Below, one piece after another: positions 8,353 to 18,074 of a stretch of 64,000 nt of DNA. A model generated the notes under the pieces. That model saw only the letters and a program-made list of their open reading frames with translations, did no database searches and had not been told where the DNA came from. This stretch comes from Chitinophaga alhagiae. GTDB lineage: Bacteria; Bacteroidota; Bacteroidia; Chitinophagales; Chitinophagaceae. Location: positions 620,001 through 684,000 of the forward strand of contig NZ_QXMH01000002.1 in the NCBI RefSeq assembly GCF_003568665.1, read 5' to 3'. A program made the position numbers and the translations under genes. Within the stretch, counting starts at the first letter, position 1. Each line of letters begins with the position of its first letter.

Positions 8353-11163
8353 TTACCAGATAATAAACCCGCCCCCCTGGCCGCGGCGGTTGCTGCCTTT
8401 GGCCTTGGCGCCGAACACGCTGATGTTGTAGCTGAAGGTGAGCATAAAATATTGCTCTACGATCATGGTCTGGGAATCGTCAATGGCGTACTCTGTTACA
8501 CTACGCCGAACGGAATTGCTCTGGCGCAGCAGGTCATACGCATAGAGCTTCACCTGTGCCTTTTTGTTTTTCAGGAAGTCGTACGCCAGCCCCATGTGCC
8601 ACATGGCAATGCCTTTCTGGAAACCGGGGGTAATGCGGCTGTTATAGGTGTACACAATATCGTTCTCCCAGGAGAAATTGCCCGGCCAGTACAGCGTGTT
8701 GCCGAAGGTAACGCGGTGCGTGATGTAGTTGCCCTGCGTGGTAATGCCGGCGGGGTATTTGGTGAGGTTGATCACCGGCCGGTAGTTGAGCGTTAGGTCA
8801 AACAGCTCTTTGTAGGAGTAGGAGCCGTATGCGCCTGTATACACCCACCAGTTGAAGGTCTCGTTGCGGCGAACGGTGGTATCTCCTTTCACGTTGTTGA
8901 TATTGGAGAAGTTAACGTTCTTGCCGCCGTTGCCGCCCAGGTTCACCATCACGCGCCACTGGTAGTCTTTCGTTTTTTTGTTTTTGCTCAGGCTCATGTT
9001 ACCGCCAATGTTGTAGGTGCCGTCTACGTTCACGAACTGGGTTTGCTGGCTGCCGTCCGGCCGTGTTTTAACCATGGTGGTGATCCGGTTCATCACCGGG
9101 CTGAAATTGACATTGGAAAAAATGCCGATGCCGGTGGGAGAAAAACGGTTGAACCCGAAGTTGACCCTGTGGGAGAACGAAGGCTTCAGGTTGGGGTTGC
9201 CGATGCGCTCGCTCAAGGTGTTGGTATTGTCCCTGATGGGCTGCAACTGGTCCAGCGTAGGCTGTTGCATGTGGCCGCTGTAGCCCAGGCTCCAGTTAGC
9301 GTTCTTTTTTGTTCTGTAATAAACGCGCGAGCTGGGGGCGAGGTTGGTCTGGTGCTGGCGGAAGGTGGTATTGGTGGTATACGAATAATTGTCCAGCACG
9401 TTGAAATAGGCCATGCCGCCGATAATGGTGGTCCATTGTTTGTGTTTGAAGGAAAATGACAGCTCCGGGTTCTGGGAAATGAAAACGGTTTTGAACTTGT
9501 TGGTATAATTGCTGTCCAGTTCCGTGTATCCTTTCTCTATTTCATCAAAGTTATAGGTCTGGCGGTTGGAGCGGCTCTGGCTATATTGGAAACCGTAGCT
9601 GAGGGTCATTTGCCATTTTTTGGACAACGGCTCTGTGTATTTCAGCGTGGCCGTGTAGTTCTCCACGGTGTTAGACATGGTGCTGCGCTGGTCTGTGAGC
9701 GCGCTGGAGTCTATCACATCGTTCAGGAAGAAGTTGCGTTCTGAATAATTGAAGGCATACCCGTTCTGGTTGCTGTTGTTGTTGGAGAAGCTGAACCCGA
9801 TGCTGCGGCCTTTCTTTTTCAGCTGGCGCGTAAGGTCCAGCCGGCTGGAAAAGTTAACGCGGTCGGTGGAGTTGCGGTTGCGGGTGGTGTTGTTGTTCAG
9901 CAGCGCGCCGTCCGTCCAGGTGGTGTCCAGGCTGCCCGCATTGGTGCTGATCTCCGTATAGTCAAAAGAAGGCGCAAAGGTCAGCTGCGTCATGCTGTCA
10001 AGCTCCGCTTCCAGTACAAAGTTGAAGCGGTGGTTGGCATTGCGGCCGTTGCCGTTGCGGTGGCTGCGGATCAGGCGCCCGTCGTTATACTGCGTGTTCC
10101 TTTGGGTAACAAAACGGGAGTCTGTATTATTGTAGAAATAGTTGTTGTTGACGCCGAGTTTTTTCGTCCACTGGTCGTTATAATTATAGCCCGCCATGGT
10201 AGCCGTGCGGATGCCATCCCCGCCGCTGCCGAAAGAGATGCCGTTCATGCTGAAGGCCCCGTTGTCTGAAAACGAAACAGACATGCCGCCGCCTTTCTTT
10301 TCCGAGGCGGAAGACATTTCGCTCTGCGTAAAGCTGATCTTGTTGAGGTTGTTGGAAGATGCCAGCACGCTCAACTGGCGCGGCCCGTCAAAACCGCTCA
10401 CAATACCCGTCAGCTCAAAGCGCTCGTCTGTACCGCCGCCCGCGGCCAGGCGGCCAAATACGCCTTTTTTCTTATCCGCTTTCAGGGTCACGTTGATGGT
10501 TTTGTCTTCCCCGTCTTTCTCCACGCCCATACGCGCTTCCTGCTTTGTTTTGGTATCTACCACCTGCACTTTGTCCACAATGGCGGAAGGGAGGTTTTTG
10601 GTGGCCAGCTTGGGGTCGTTGCCAAAGAACTCGCGGCCGTCTACCAGCACGCGGGTCACTTTTTTACCGTTCACGGTAATGTTGCCGTCATCGTCTACAT
10701 CCACGCCAGGCAGTTTTTTCAGCAGGTCTTCTATTACCGCGTTGGTACGGGTCTTGAACGCGGCGGCGTTAAACTCGATGGTGTCTTTCCGGATGGCAAT
10801 GGGCGGCCGGTCTCCCTCGATCACCACCGTATTCAGCTCATGGGGCGCGGGCGCCAGCATAATGCGGCCCAGGTCTGCCGCATGGCCCGGCTGCAGCACC
10901 CTGATGTAGGAACGGTAACCGGTGTACGAAATAAGCAGGCGGATGGCCTTGTTGGCGGGCAGGCCGGTGAGCTTGAAGGCGCCTGTTTTGTCTGTAAGGG
11001 TATAGGTGATAAGGCTGCTGTCTTTAGCATCTTGCGCTGCCACGGTGGCCATTTCCAGCTGGTCTTTGCTGCTGGAGTCCGCCACGCTGCCGGTAAGGCT
11101 TTTTTGCGCAGTTGCGGCAAAAGAAAGCATACATAAAAGGGACAAGGATACAATTCGGATCAT
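8353..11163 (-). CDS. TonB-dependent-receptor-like outer-membrane beta-barrel protein (OMP_b-brl_3 type)
   Basis: A 936-residue protein. The frame is open upstream to 11403 by chance, but the ATG at 11161-11163 gives the only good signal peptide (MIRIVSLSLLCMLSFAATAQ). Domains in order: carboxypeptidase-regulatory-like sandwich (about 22-110), plug-like region (about 125-230, with TVNGKKVTRVLVDGREFFGN and LPSAIVDKVQVVD), then a large barrel rich in Asn/Thr loops ending in the AKGSNRRGQGGGFIIW tail. Receptors of this subgroup lack typical SusC features and are not paired with SusD. The cargo is unknown; import or barrel assembly roles cannot be separated. A palindrome lies 27 bases upstream of the start. 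Confidence 0.85.
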   Translation of the reverse strand: MIRIVSLSLLCMLSFAATAQKSLTGSVADSSSKDQLEMATVAAQDAKDSSLITYTLTDKTGAFKLTGLPANKAIRLLISYTGYRSYIRVLQPGHAADLGRIMLAPAPHELNTVVIEGDRPPIAIRKDTIEFNAAAFKTRTNAVIEDLLKKLPGVDVDDDGNITVNGKKVTRVLVDGREFFGNDPKLATKNLPSAIVDKVQVVDTKTKQEARMGVEKDGEDKTINVTLKADKKKGVFGRLAAGGGTDERFELTGIVSGFDGPRQLSVLASSNNLNKISFTQSEMSSASEKKGGGMSVSFSDNGAFSMNGISFGSGGDGIRTATMAGYNYNDQWTKKLGVNNNYFYNNTDSRFVTQRNTQYNDGRLIRSHRNGNGRNANHRFNFVLEAELDSMTQLTFAPSFDYTEISTNAGSLDTTWTDGALLNNNTTRNRNSTDRVNFSSRLDLTRQLKKKGRSIGFSFSNNNSNQNGYAFNYSERNFFLNDVIDSSALTDQRSTMSNTVENYTATLKYTEPLSKKWQMTLSYGFQYSQSRSNRQTYNFDEIEKGYTELDSNYTNKFKTVFISQNPELSFSFKHKQWTTIIGGMAYFNVLDNYSYTTNTTFRQHQTNLAPSSRVYYRTKKNANWSLGYSGHMQQPTLDQLQPIRDNTNTLSERIGNPNLKPSFSHRVNFGFNRFSPTGIGIFSNVNFSPVMNRITTMVKTRPDGSQQTQFVNVDGTYNIGGNMSLSKNKKTKDYQWRVMVNLGGNGGKNVNFSNINNVKGDTTVRRNETFNWWVYTGAYGSYSYKELFDLTLNYRPVINLTKYPAGITTQGNYITHRVTFGNTLYWPGNFSWENDIVYTYNSRITPGFQKGIAMWHMGLAYDFLKNKKAQVKLYAYDLLRQSNSVRRSVTEYAIDDSQTMIVEQYFMLTFSYNISVFGAKAKGSNRRGQGGGFIIW

Positions 11164-11189
11164 GAAACCTGGGTTTTGAGGCATCAATA

Positions 11190-11204
11190 TACGAACAGTT
11201 CGTA
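11190..11204. promoter_or_regulatory. Palindromic operator-like site TACGAACAGTTCGTA
   Basis: A perfect 7-bp inverted repeat with a one-base spacer centred 34 bases upstream of the ATG of the outer-membrane barrel gene. Its position, close to where a transcript would begin, suits repression by a dimeric regulator such as a TetR-type protein. It shares half-sites CGAAC/GTTCG with Gram-positive LexA boxes, but the spacing is too short for that. Confidence 0.4.
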
Positions 11205-11491
11205 GAAAAACGAAGGAAATAGTTAAAACTGTTATGAAAGGTGTGAAATATGATGTGAATGGCGATGGGGGTGGGATGGGGAGGTGGTGACAAGATAAGG
11301 TACCGAGGTAGCCCTGCCGGTAAGGAGGGGGCGTCAGGTTTGCCGGGAACGAAGAAGTAGCGGCTTGCGGCAGCGGGTTTTCCTGAACGAAAAGAAGCTG
11401 CACCGGATTGAAATGCCCCTAAAAGTGTCTAACCTTTAGGGGCATTTCATAATAGAAGCAACTTCTTGTTATGATCTTTTTACCAGCAGGA
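11205..11491. other. Intergenic stretch between the outer-membrane barrel gene and gcvP
   Basis: Together with the palindrome at 11190-11204 this is a 328-base gap. It holds a hairpin with 13-base arms (11411-11423 with 11435-11447) that probably ends the gcvP transcript. No gene, RNA or further repeat was seen in the rest. Confidence 0.5.
11411..11447 (-). terminator. Hairpin downstream of gcvP, probable terminator
   Basis: Perfect 13-bp arms AAATGCCCCTAAA and its complement flank an 11-base loop, 44 bases beyond the gcvP stop. The T-tract on the minus strand is short, so termination may be partial or need other factors. Confidence 0.55.
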
Positions 11492-14368
11492 TCAGGCTTC
11501 AGCGTATGCGCTGGCGGGCTCGCAGGTGCAGATCAGGTTCCTGTCTCCGTAGGTGTTGTTGATACGGCTTACAGAAGGCCAGAACTTGTTCTGTTTCACA
11601 TATTCCAGCGGGAAAGCGGCCTGCTGGCGGGTGTAGGGGAGTGTCCACTCATCCGCCGTTACTACGGCCTGTGTGTGCGGCGCATGTTTCAGCACGTTGC
11701 TGGTTTTGTCCGCACGGCCTTCTTCAATAGCGCGGATCTCTTCGCGGATGGCCAGCAGCGCATCGCAGAAGCGGTCCAGTTCGGCCTTGTCCTCACTTTC
11801 CGTAGGTTCTATCATGATGGTACCGGGTACGGGGAAGCTCATGGTAGGCGCGTGGAAACCGTAGTCCATCAAACGTTTGGCCACGTCTTCCGCTTCTACG
11901 CCGGCGGTGTTCTTGAACGGCCGCAGGTCTACAATGAACTCGTGGGCGCAGGTGCCGCTTACGCCGGTATACAGTATTTCGAACGCATTTTCCAGCCGCG
12001 CCTTCATGTAGTTGGCGTTGAGGATGGCATATTCCGTAGCCAGGCGTACGCCCTTGCGGCCCAGCAGGCGGATGTAGGCGTAGGAAATGAGCAGGATGCT
12101 GGCGCTGCCGTAAGGCGCGGCAGACACGGCGTGCGCCTGTTTGCTGCCATTGCCGGAGGTTTGCAGGAACACGTGCGAGGGCAGGAAGGGCGCCAGGTGT
12201 TTGGCCACGCAGATGGGGCCCATGCCGGGGCCGCCGCCGCCATGCGGAATGGCAAAGGTCTTGTGCAGGTTCAGGTGGCAAACGTCTGCCCCGATGAGGC
12301 CGGGAGCGGTAAGGCCCACCTGCGCGTTCATGTTGGCGCCGTCCATGTATACCTGTCCGCCGTTTTCATGAACAATGCCGCAGATCTCCTTCACGCCTTC
12401 TTCATACACGCCGTAGGTGGAAGGGTAGGTGATCATCACGCCGGCCAGGTTGTCTTTATGCTGTGCTGCTTTTGCTTTCAGGTCGGCAATATCTATGTAA
12501 CCGTTTTCCAGCGCTTTTACGATCACTACTTTATAACCTACCATTACCGCGCTGGCAGGGTTGGTGCCGTGTGCGGAAATGGGAATGAGCATGATGTTGC
12601 GGTGCGCTTCCCCGCGGCTCTCATGGTAGCCGCGTATGGTGAGCAGGCCGGCGTACTCGCCCTGGGCGCCGGAGTTGGGCTGCAGGCTGCAGGCGTCGAA
12701 AGCGGTGATCTTGCAGAGGTATTCGCCCAGCTCCTTCACGATCTGTTCATAACCGCCCACCTGCGCCAGCGGCGCAAAGGGATGTATTTTGCTCCAGTGG
12801 TTCCAGCTCAGCGGTATCATTTCAGAGGCCGCGTTCAGCTTCATGGTGCAGGAGCCGAGTGATATCATGGAGGTGTTGAGGGAAAGGTCTTTGTTTTCCA
12901 GCATCTTCAGGTAGCGCATCATCTCCGTTTCGCTGTGGTGGCTGTTAAACACAGGGTGCAGCAGGTAAGGGGAGGTGCGTTGCAGGGCGGCGGGAATGCC
13001 GCTGGCCGCTTTTTCCACCTCCGCTTCCGTGAGGTGGCCCGCGCCGAACACGGCAAGGATGGCGTTCACCTCTTCCACGTTGGTGGTCTCGTCCAGCGAA
13101 ATACCCAGCAGCTGCGCGCTGATGTGGCGGAAGTTGATGCCGGCCGCTGCTGCTTTGGCGTGGATGGCGCCGGCATCGGCGGTTTCCAGCGTAAGGGTGT
13201 CAAAGTAGCTGCCATTGCGCAGCTGAATACCGGCGGCCTTCAGTTTGGCGGCCAGCGCGGCCGTTAGCAGCGTGGTTTTGAGGGCAATGTTCTTAAGCCC
13301 CTGCGGGCCGTGGTACACGGCGTACATGGCGGCCATGTTGGCCAGCAGCGCCTGGGCGGTACAGATATTGGAAGTGGCTTTTTCGCGTTTGATGTGCTGC
13401 TCGCGCGTTTGCAGCGCCATGCGCAGCGCGCGCTGGTTTTGCGCGTCTATGCTGATGCCTATGATACGGCCGGGAATGGCGCGTTTGAACTCGTCTTTTG
13501 TGGCAAAAAATGCGGCGTGCGGCCCGCCGAAGCCCAGGGGTACCCCAAAACGCTGCGCGCTGCCTACGGCGGCGTCCGCGCCCAGCTCGCCAGGAGGGGT
13601 CAGCAGGGTGAGCGCCAGCAGGTCTGTGGCCATGGCCACATAGGCGCCGGCGGCATGCGTTTTTTCTATGAAGGCGCGGTAGTCTGCCACGTTGCCGTCC
13701 GCATCGGGGTATTGCACCAGCGCGCCAAAGTATTCGGCCGTGATGCCTGCCGTTGCAAAATCGCCGAACACCAGTTCTATCTGCAGCGGGGTGGCGCGGG
13801 TGAGCAGCACGTCTTTGGTCTGGGGAAATATACGCTCGTCTACAAAGAACTTGCCGCGGGTAATATGGTCATGGTCCTTGTTAAGGGCGTTGAAGAACAT
13901 GGTCATGGCCTCTGCCGCCGCGGTAGCCTCGTCCAGCAGGGAGGCGTTGGCAATGGGCAGGTCTGTAAGATCGCTCACCATGGTCTGGAAATTGAGCAGG
14001 CTTTCCAGGCGGCCTTGTGAAATTTCGGCCTGGTAGGGCGTGTACTGGGTGTACCATCCCGGGTTCTCGAATACGTTCCGCAATATCACGCTGGGCGTAA
14101 TGGTATCGTAATACCCTTGCCCGATGTAGTTTTTGAATACTTTGTTTTTCAGGGAAATGTCTTTCAGCTGGCCCAGGTAGGTGTATTCGCTCACCGCTTC
14201 GGGAATGTCCAGCTCATTTTTCATGCGGATGGCCGCAGGTACCGTTTTGTCGATCAATTCCCCGAGTGTACCGATACCGATCTTGCCGAGCATTGCACGG
14301 CTTTCCGCTTCATTGGGCCCGATGTGCCGGCCAATGAACTCATTCTTGAAAGTATTCAAAAGATTCAT
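11492..14368 (-). CDS. gcvP: Glycine dehydrogenase (decarboxylating), P-protein of the glycine cleavage system
   Basis: A 958-residue homodimeric-type P-protein, the usual length when both halves are fused. It decarboxylates glycine with PLP and passes the aminomethyl group to lipoyl-GcvH. The ATG at 14366-14368 ([20 protein letters not shown]) matches the family's N-terminus and sits just after a good promoter; the open frame extends 91 codons further upstream but without family likeness. The PLP lysine lies in [20 protein letters not shown], about residue 700. The inactive-site half is N-terminal (about 15-440). No gcvT or gcvH is next to it, so the system is scattered in this genome. Confidence 0.96.
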   Translation of the reverse strand: MNLLNTFKNEFIGRHIGPNEAESRAMLGKIGIGTLGELIDKTVPAAIRMKNELDIPEAVSEYTYLGQLKDISLKNKVFKNYIGQGYYDTITPSVILRNVFENPGWYTQYTPYQAEISQGRLESLLNFQTMVSDLTDLPIANASLLDEATAAAEAMTMFFNALNKDHDHITRGKFFVDERIFPQTKDVLLTRATPLQIELVFGDFATAGITAEYFGALVQYPDADGNVADYRAFIEKTHAAGAYVAMATDLLALTLLTPPGELGADAAVGSAQRFGVPLGFGGPHAAFFATKDEFKRAIPGRIIGISIDAQNQRALRMALQTREQHIKREKATSNICTAQALLANMAAMYAVYHGPQGLKNIALKTTLLTAALAAKLKAAGIQLRNGSYFDTLTLETADAGAIHAKAAAAGINFRHISAQLLGISLDETTNVEEVNAILAVFGAGHLTEAEVEKAASGIPAALQRTSPYLLHPVFNSHHSETEMMRYLKMLENKDLSLNTSMISLGSCTMKLNAASEMIPLSWNHWSKIHPFAPLAQVGGYEQIVKELGEYLCKITAFDACSLQPNSGAQGEYAGLLTIRGYHESRGEAHRNIMLIPISAHGTNPASAVMVGYKVVIVKALENGYIDIADLKAKAAQHKDNLAGVMITYPSTYGVYEEGVKEICGIVHENGGQVYMDGANMNAQVGLTAPGLIGADVCHLNLHKTFAIPHGGGGPGMGPICVAKHLAPFLPSHVFLQTSGNGSKQAHAVSAAPYGSASILLISYAYIRLLGRKGVRLATEYAILNANYMKARLENAFEILYTGVSGTCAHEFIVDLRPFKNTAGVEAEDVAKRLMDYGFHAPTMSFPVPGTIMIEPTESEDKAELDRFCDALLAIREEIRAIEEGRADKTSNVLKHAPHTQAVVTADEWTLPYTRQQAAFPLEYVKQNKFWPSVSRINNTYGDRNLICTCEPASAYAEA

Positions 14369-14400
14369 GATATAAAGCAGGTATTTAAGAAAAGAATGCG

Positions 14401-14432
14401 CAAAGCTATGATGTTTTTCAGCAATAGCCAAA
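14401..14432 (-). promoter_or_regulatory. Bacteroidota-type promoter of gcvP
   Basis: On the minus strand TTTG (complement of 14429-14432), a 20-base spacer and TAGCTTTG (complement of 14401-14408) match the TTTG-N19/20-TAnnTTTG consensus. The leader to the gcvP ATG would be about 25-30 bases. No glycine riboswitch was seen upstream. Confidence 0.65.
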
Positions 14433-14600
14433 CTGCCGGTGCAGGGCGGATACGGGGCTGATATTCCGGCTGTTGGAGAGATGTGGTTTGTCACGGTATT
14501 TTCATGAATAACGGGCGGAGGGCGGCCGTTGACATGTGCATCAGGTGAGTGTTTGCACCGGGCAAGCGGCAACAGCGGCAGAAAGAATGGCATACATGGC

Positions 14601-14630
14601 TTGCATGCCGCCATCTTTCCCCTACTTTTG
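14601..14630 (+). promoter_or_regulatory. Bacteroidota-type promoter of the cysteine-cluster gene
   Basis: TTG at 14601-14603, a 19-base spacer and TACTTTTG at 14623-14630 form a near-perfect -33/-7 pair. The ATG at 14648 follows after 17 bases, which supports that start over an in-frame upstream one. Confidence 0.65.
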
Positions 14631-14647
14631 CAAAAAATCACCGCCGC

Positions 14648-15142
14648 ATGTCAGACTTACTCTCCGACTGGGAGAAAAAGGCCCGGGAGCAACAGAAACC
14701 GAACAAGCAGTTCCTGCAGAAAATGCAGACCAAAAAGGGGAAAGGAGCGGAGCGCCACCTGCCGGAGCTGCATGAGGAGGCCTTTTCGAAAATAGACTGC
14801 CTGCAGTGCGCCGGTTGCTGCAAAACCATCAGCCCGCGCTTCAAAACCCCCGATATCAAAAAAGTATCCCGCTTCCTGGGCCTGCGGGAGTCCGTTTTTA
14901 TTGACACCTACCTTCGGCTGGACGAAGACGGGGATTATGTGGTGAAACGCAGCCCCTGCCCCTTCCTGGGGGCAGACAATTACTGCGGCATTTACGATGT
15001 GCGGCCGGGAGACTGCCGCAACTACCCCTATACAGACAGCGGCGAGTTCTTCAAACGCCCCAATACCACCTTGCTGAACGCTACCATCTGCCCGGCGGTG
15101 TACTACGTACTGGAACGCCTGAAACCGCTCATTGGGGGGTAA
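14648..15142 (+). CDS. YkgJ-family cysteine-cluster protein
   Basis: A 164-residue cytoplasmic protein. The N-terminal 40 residues are charged and helical. A CxxCxxCC cluster ([10 protein letters not shown], about residues 56-61) and later Cys pairs ([24 protein letters not shown]) make up the family's putative metal or Fe-S site. The [12 protein letters not shown] signature is diagnostic. The function of YkgJ-like proteins is unsettled; iron-sulphur or zinc binding is inferred. The ATG at 14648 was chosen because a promoter ends 17 bases before it. Confidence 0.85.
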   Translation: MSDLLSDWEKKAREQQKPNKQFLQKMQTKKGKGAERHLPELHEEAFSKIDCLQCAGCCKTISPRFKTPDIKKVSRFLGLRESVFIDTYLRLDEDGDYVVKRSPCPFLGADNYCGIYDVRPGDCRNYPYTDSGEFFKRPNTTLLNATICPAVYYVLERLKPLIGG

Positions 15143-15334
15143 ATGTGCCATGCCGGGGGAGGCCCGTCAATACAGGGGTTTAGCTGAAAAAATACCGGGA
15201 AACACAAGGTAGGCACAAGGATCGCTAAAGGGTACGTGGACTTGATGCGGAAATGACCCGGAAGAGGTGTGGCAATGAGGTGGGGTTGAGATGGTTTTGT
15301 ATATAATCAGAACAATATATGTGCGCGGGAAAAA

Positions 15335-16591
15335 TCACGCTTTTAACTCCAGTTTCCGCATGGCGGGCGAAATGACGTACGTAGTGATCACCACCCCCAG
15401 GGTCATGCAGCCGCCGAACACCACGGAGGCCACCGGCCCCATGATCTTGGCCGCCACCCCGCTTTCAAAAGAGCCCAGCTCATTGGAGGAACCTACAAAT
15501 ATGGAGCTGACGGAAGAGACCCGCCCGCGCATGTCATCCGGGGTTTTCAGCTGCAGGATGGTCTGCCGGATGATCACGCTCACCCCGTCAAAGATGCCGC
15601 TGAAGAACAGGGCGGCCAGCGAAAGCACAAAGTTTTTCGAGATGCCGAAAATGATGATGCACAGCCCGAAGCTGAATACGGCCGCCAGCAGCTTGATGCC
15701 CGGTTTGGTCACAATGGGCTTGTAGGCCAGCAAGAACAGGGTAATGAAAGAGCCTACCGCCGGCGCCGCGCGCATCATGCCAAAGCCGGTAGGGCCAACA
15801 TGCAGGATGTCATTAGCGTAAATGGTCATCATGGCCACGGAGCCGCCGAACAGTACGGCAAACATGTCCAGCGCCATGGCGTTGAGCAGTACTTTGGTAT
15901 CCCAGACAAATTGCAGGCCTTTCAGCAGCCGCTGCCGCACCGTTTCGCCTATTTCCTTGTAATGAACGGGTTTGACGGAGATCTGCAGGATGCAGAACAG
16001 GGCCACGAGTACAAAAAACAGCACCAGCAGCATAGACCAGTGTACACCTATCCAGGCCATGCAAAGCCCGCCCAGCGCGGGCCCCGCAATAGCGCCGATC
16101 TGCCAGGCAGACGTGCTCCAGGTAGTGGCATTGGCGTATAGCTGCCGGGGTACCAGCAAACCCAGCAGGGAAAAGTTGGAGGGACTGGTAAACGCGCGGA
16201 TGATGCCGCCGCAGAATACCAGCAGGTAGATCATCAGCAGTACGCCGCCTTGGGGAACATGTACCATCAGCGCGTCCCAGGTGAGGAGAAACAACCCCGT
16301 TCCGGTGAATAGGTAACCGGCAATGCATTTCATCACCATGCCCCTTTTTTCCTTTTTGTCCACAATGTTGCCGGCAAACAGCGCCAGGCCAATAGCCGGC
16401 ACAAATTCCGCCAGGCCGATCAGGCCCAGGTTCAGCGGGTTCTTTGTCAGCATGTACACCTTCCATTCAACTATGGAGAACTGCATGGACAATGCAAAGA
16501 TCAGGGCAAACCGTATTACCAGGAAATATTTGAACTCTCTGTACCGGAGCGATGCATATGGATCATTAACGGGTAGAACGGTTTCTTCCAA
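15335..16591 (-). CDS. MFS transporter, EntS/MFS_3-like exporter
   Basis: A 418-residue protein with about twelve hydrophobic helices, beginning with a short cytoplasmic tail and the FKYFLVIRFALIFALSMQF helix. The loop NIVDKKEKRGMVMK after the second helix is the DxxxRR-type motif A of MFS transporters. The overall pattern (LIGLAEFVPAIGLALFAGNIVDKKEKR) matches the MFS_3 group that includes enterobactin exporter EntS and macrolide pumps. The substrate is unknown. The only reasonable start is TTG (complement of 16589-16591), 22 bases after a TAnnTTTG promoter; the next in-frame ATG would delete the first helix. Confidence 0.85.
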   Translation of the reverse strand: MEETVLPVNDPYASLRYREFKYFLVIRFALIFALSMQFSIVEWKVYMLTKNPLNLGLIGLAEFVPAIGLALFAGNIVDKKEKRGMVMKCIAGYLFTGTGLFLLTWDALMVHVPQGGVLLMIYLLVFCGGIIRAFTSPSNFSLLGLLVPRQLYANATTWSTSAWQIGAIAGPALGGLCMAWIGVHWSMLLVLFFVLVALFCILQISVKPVHYKEIGETVRQRLLKGLQFVWDTKVLLNAMALDMFAVLFGGSVAMMTIYANDILHVGPTGFGMMRAAPAVGSFITLFLLAYKPIVTKPGIKLLAAVFSFGLCIIIFGISKNFVLSLAALFFSGIFDGVSVIIRQTILQLKTPDDMRGRVSSVSSIFVGSSNELGSFESGVAAKIMGPVASVVFGGCMTLGVVITTYVISPAMRKLELKA

Positions 16592-16613
16592 GCGGGTAGT
16601 TTTTTATGCCCGT

Positions 16614-16621
16614 CAAAAATA
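16614..16621 (-). promoter_or_regulatory. -7 element ahead of the MFS transporter
   Basis: The minus strand reads TATTTTTG, a full match to TAnnTTTG, about 22 bases before the TTG start. A clear -33 element was not found. Confidence 0.45.
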
Positions 16622-16678
16622 AAATATATTGTATTGTCCAGATCATTATTTTTAAGCCTTTAAAATTCCAACACACGT

Positions 16679-17866
16679 ATGAAGCTAGCGTATCTTGCAT
16701 TGGCCGGTTCCCTGTTCGTATACAGCGGAAGCACGGCGCAGGCCCCTATAGTAAAATTGCAGCTGGTCACGGACCAGGTACGGTCTCCCGTATGCATGGC
16801 CGTGCCGGGAGACGGTTCTAACCGGCTGTTCATTGTGCAGAAAGAAGGCCGGGTATGGGTAGTGCAGAACGGAAAACTGTTGCCGGAACCGTTTATTGAC
16901 GTGAGCGGCGAAATGGTGAAAGTAAACCCCGCCTACGATGAGCGCGGCCTGCTGGGCATGGCCTTTCACCCGCAGTTCAGGACCAACGGCCGGTTTTACC
17001 TGTATTACAGCGCCCCGGTGGCCAAACCCGCCAAAGGCCTCAACCACCAAAGCGTGCTGGCGGAGTTCAGGGTGAACAAGGCGGCAGACAACAAGGCGGA
17101 GCCCGGCTCCCGGAAGGTGCTGCTGCAGTTTGACCAGCCGGAGTCCAACCACAATGGCGGCGATATTGTTTTCGGGCCTGACGGTTACCTCTACATTGCC
17201 TCCGGAGACGGCGGCGGAGGGGGAGACAAACATGGCGCCGCCGGCAACGGCCAGGACCTGGGCACGCTGCTGGGCAAAATTTTACGTATAGACGTGAACG
17301 CGAGCCCCTACCGCATCCCGAAAGACAATCCTTTTGCCCGCACGGCCGGCGCCCGCGGGGAAATATGGGCCTACGGCCTGCGCAACCCCTGGCGCATTTC
17401 CTTTGACAAACGCACCGGCAGGCTGTTTGCCGGAGATGTAGGGCAAAACAAGTATGAGGAGGTAGACATCATCACCAAAGGCGGCAACTACGGCTGGCGC
17501 ATCATGGAAGGCTATCACGATTTCAACGTACCTTCCGGCGCGGATAAAAGCAAACTGATAGCCCCCATCCATGAGTATGACCATGATGACGGCATCAGCA
17601 TTACCGGCGGTTACGTGTACAGGGGCAGGGCCATTCCCGGCCTGCAGGGCCAGTACGTGTTCGGTGACTACAACGGCAAAACCTGGGCGCTGCAGCAGAA
17701 AGGCGGCAAATGGCAGCGGAACGAGCTGGCTTTTGACAATAAGCCGCAAGGCAACGTACAGTTGTTGAGCTGGGGGCAGGATGAAGCGGGAGAAATTTAC
17801 ATGCTGGTGACCATTCCCCAGGGCGGCGGTGTTGTAAAAGGCCTGGTATACAAGCTGGTGAAATAA
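16679..17866 (+). CDS. PQQ-dependent sugar dehydrogenase-like protein (GSDH family), exported
   Basis: A 395-residue beta-propeller of the glucose/sorbosone dehydrogenase family with a signal peptide (MKLAYLALAGSLFVYSGSTAQ). Typical blocks are the KEGRVWVVQNG strand, ERGLLGMAFHPQF with the catalytic-type His, NHNGGDIVFGPDGYLYIASGDGGGGGD, the AYGLRNPWRISFD block and EVDIITKGGNYGWRIMEG. These bind PQQ and calcium in soluble glucose dehydrogenases. In the periplasm it probably oxidises an aldose or related sugar, but many family members are not tested. It is divergent from the MFS gene and no PQQ-synthesis gene is nearby. Confidence 0.87.
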   Translation: MKLAYLALAGSLFVYSGSTAQAPIVKLQLVTDQVRSPVCMAVPGDGSNRLFIVQKEGRVWVVQNGKLLPEPFIDVSGEMVKVNPAYDERGLLGMAFHPQFRTNGRFYLYYSAPVAKPAKGLNHQSVLAEFRVNKAADNKAEPGSRKVLLQFDQPESNHNGGDIVFGPDGYLYIASGDGGGGGDKHGAAGNGQDLGTLLGKILRIDVNASPYRIPKDNPFARTAGARGEIWAYGLRNPWRISFDKRTGRLFAGDVGQNKYEEVDIITKGGNYGWRIMEGYHDFNVPSGADKSKLIAPIHEYDHDDGISITGGYVYRGRAIPGLQGQYVFGDYNGKTWALQQKGGKWQRNELAFDNKPQGNVQLLSWGQDEAGEIYMLVTIPQGGGVVKGLVYKLVK

Positions 17867-17997
17867 AAAAACCGGGGAAATACGGTGACGAATGGCGGAT
17901 GCAAAGGGCCAACGGCAGATGGTATTTGCAGCACGGTATTTGCCAGTAATATTTTGTTAAAACGCCCGTTGGGCCTTAGTAGCTGCCTGAATAGGCT

Positions 17998-18005
17998 TAT
18001 ATTTG
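17998..18005 (+). promoter_or_regulatory. -7 element ahead of the tail-specific protease gene
   Basis: TATATTTG matches TAnnTTTG and lies 69 bases before the ATG at 18075. No convincing -33 element was seen. Confidence 0.4.
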
Positions 18006-18074
18006 ACGAACGTTAGCGCGCGCTGGATGATCGTTTCAAAAAGCAGCGCATTTGGTAATTCGTAATTGATTGTT

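Noticed and set aside
11164..11403. Open upstream extension of the outer-membrane barrel frame
   Set aside because: It lacks a signal peptide and contains the palindrome and AT-rich leader; the signal peptide begins at 11163.
11471..12862. 463-residue open frame antisense to gcvP
   Set aside because: gcvP is unmistakable on the other strand; the shadow has no domain and an implausible composition rich in His, Val and Gly.
14369..14641. Possible N-terminal extension of GcvP and possible glycine riboswitch upstream
   Set aside because: The extension has no family likeness and a promoter sits at 14401-14432 inside it; no glycine-riboswitch sequence pattern was found.
15143..15334. Gap after the cysteine-cluster gene as a possible small RNA or tRNA
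   Set aside because: No cloverleaf, no strong hairpin and no T-tract were seen.
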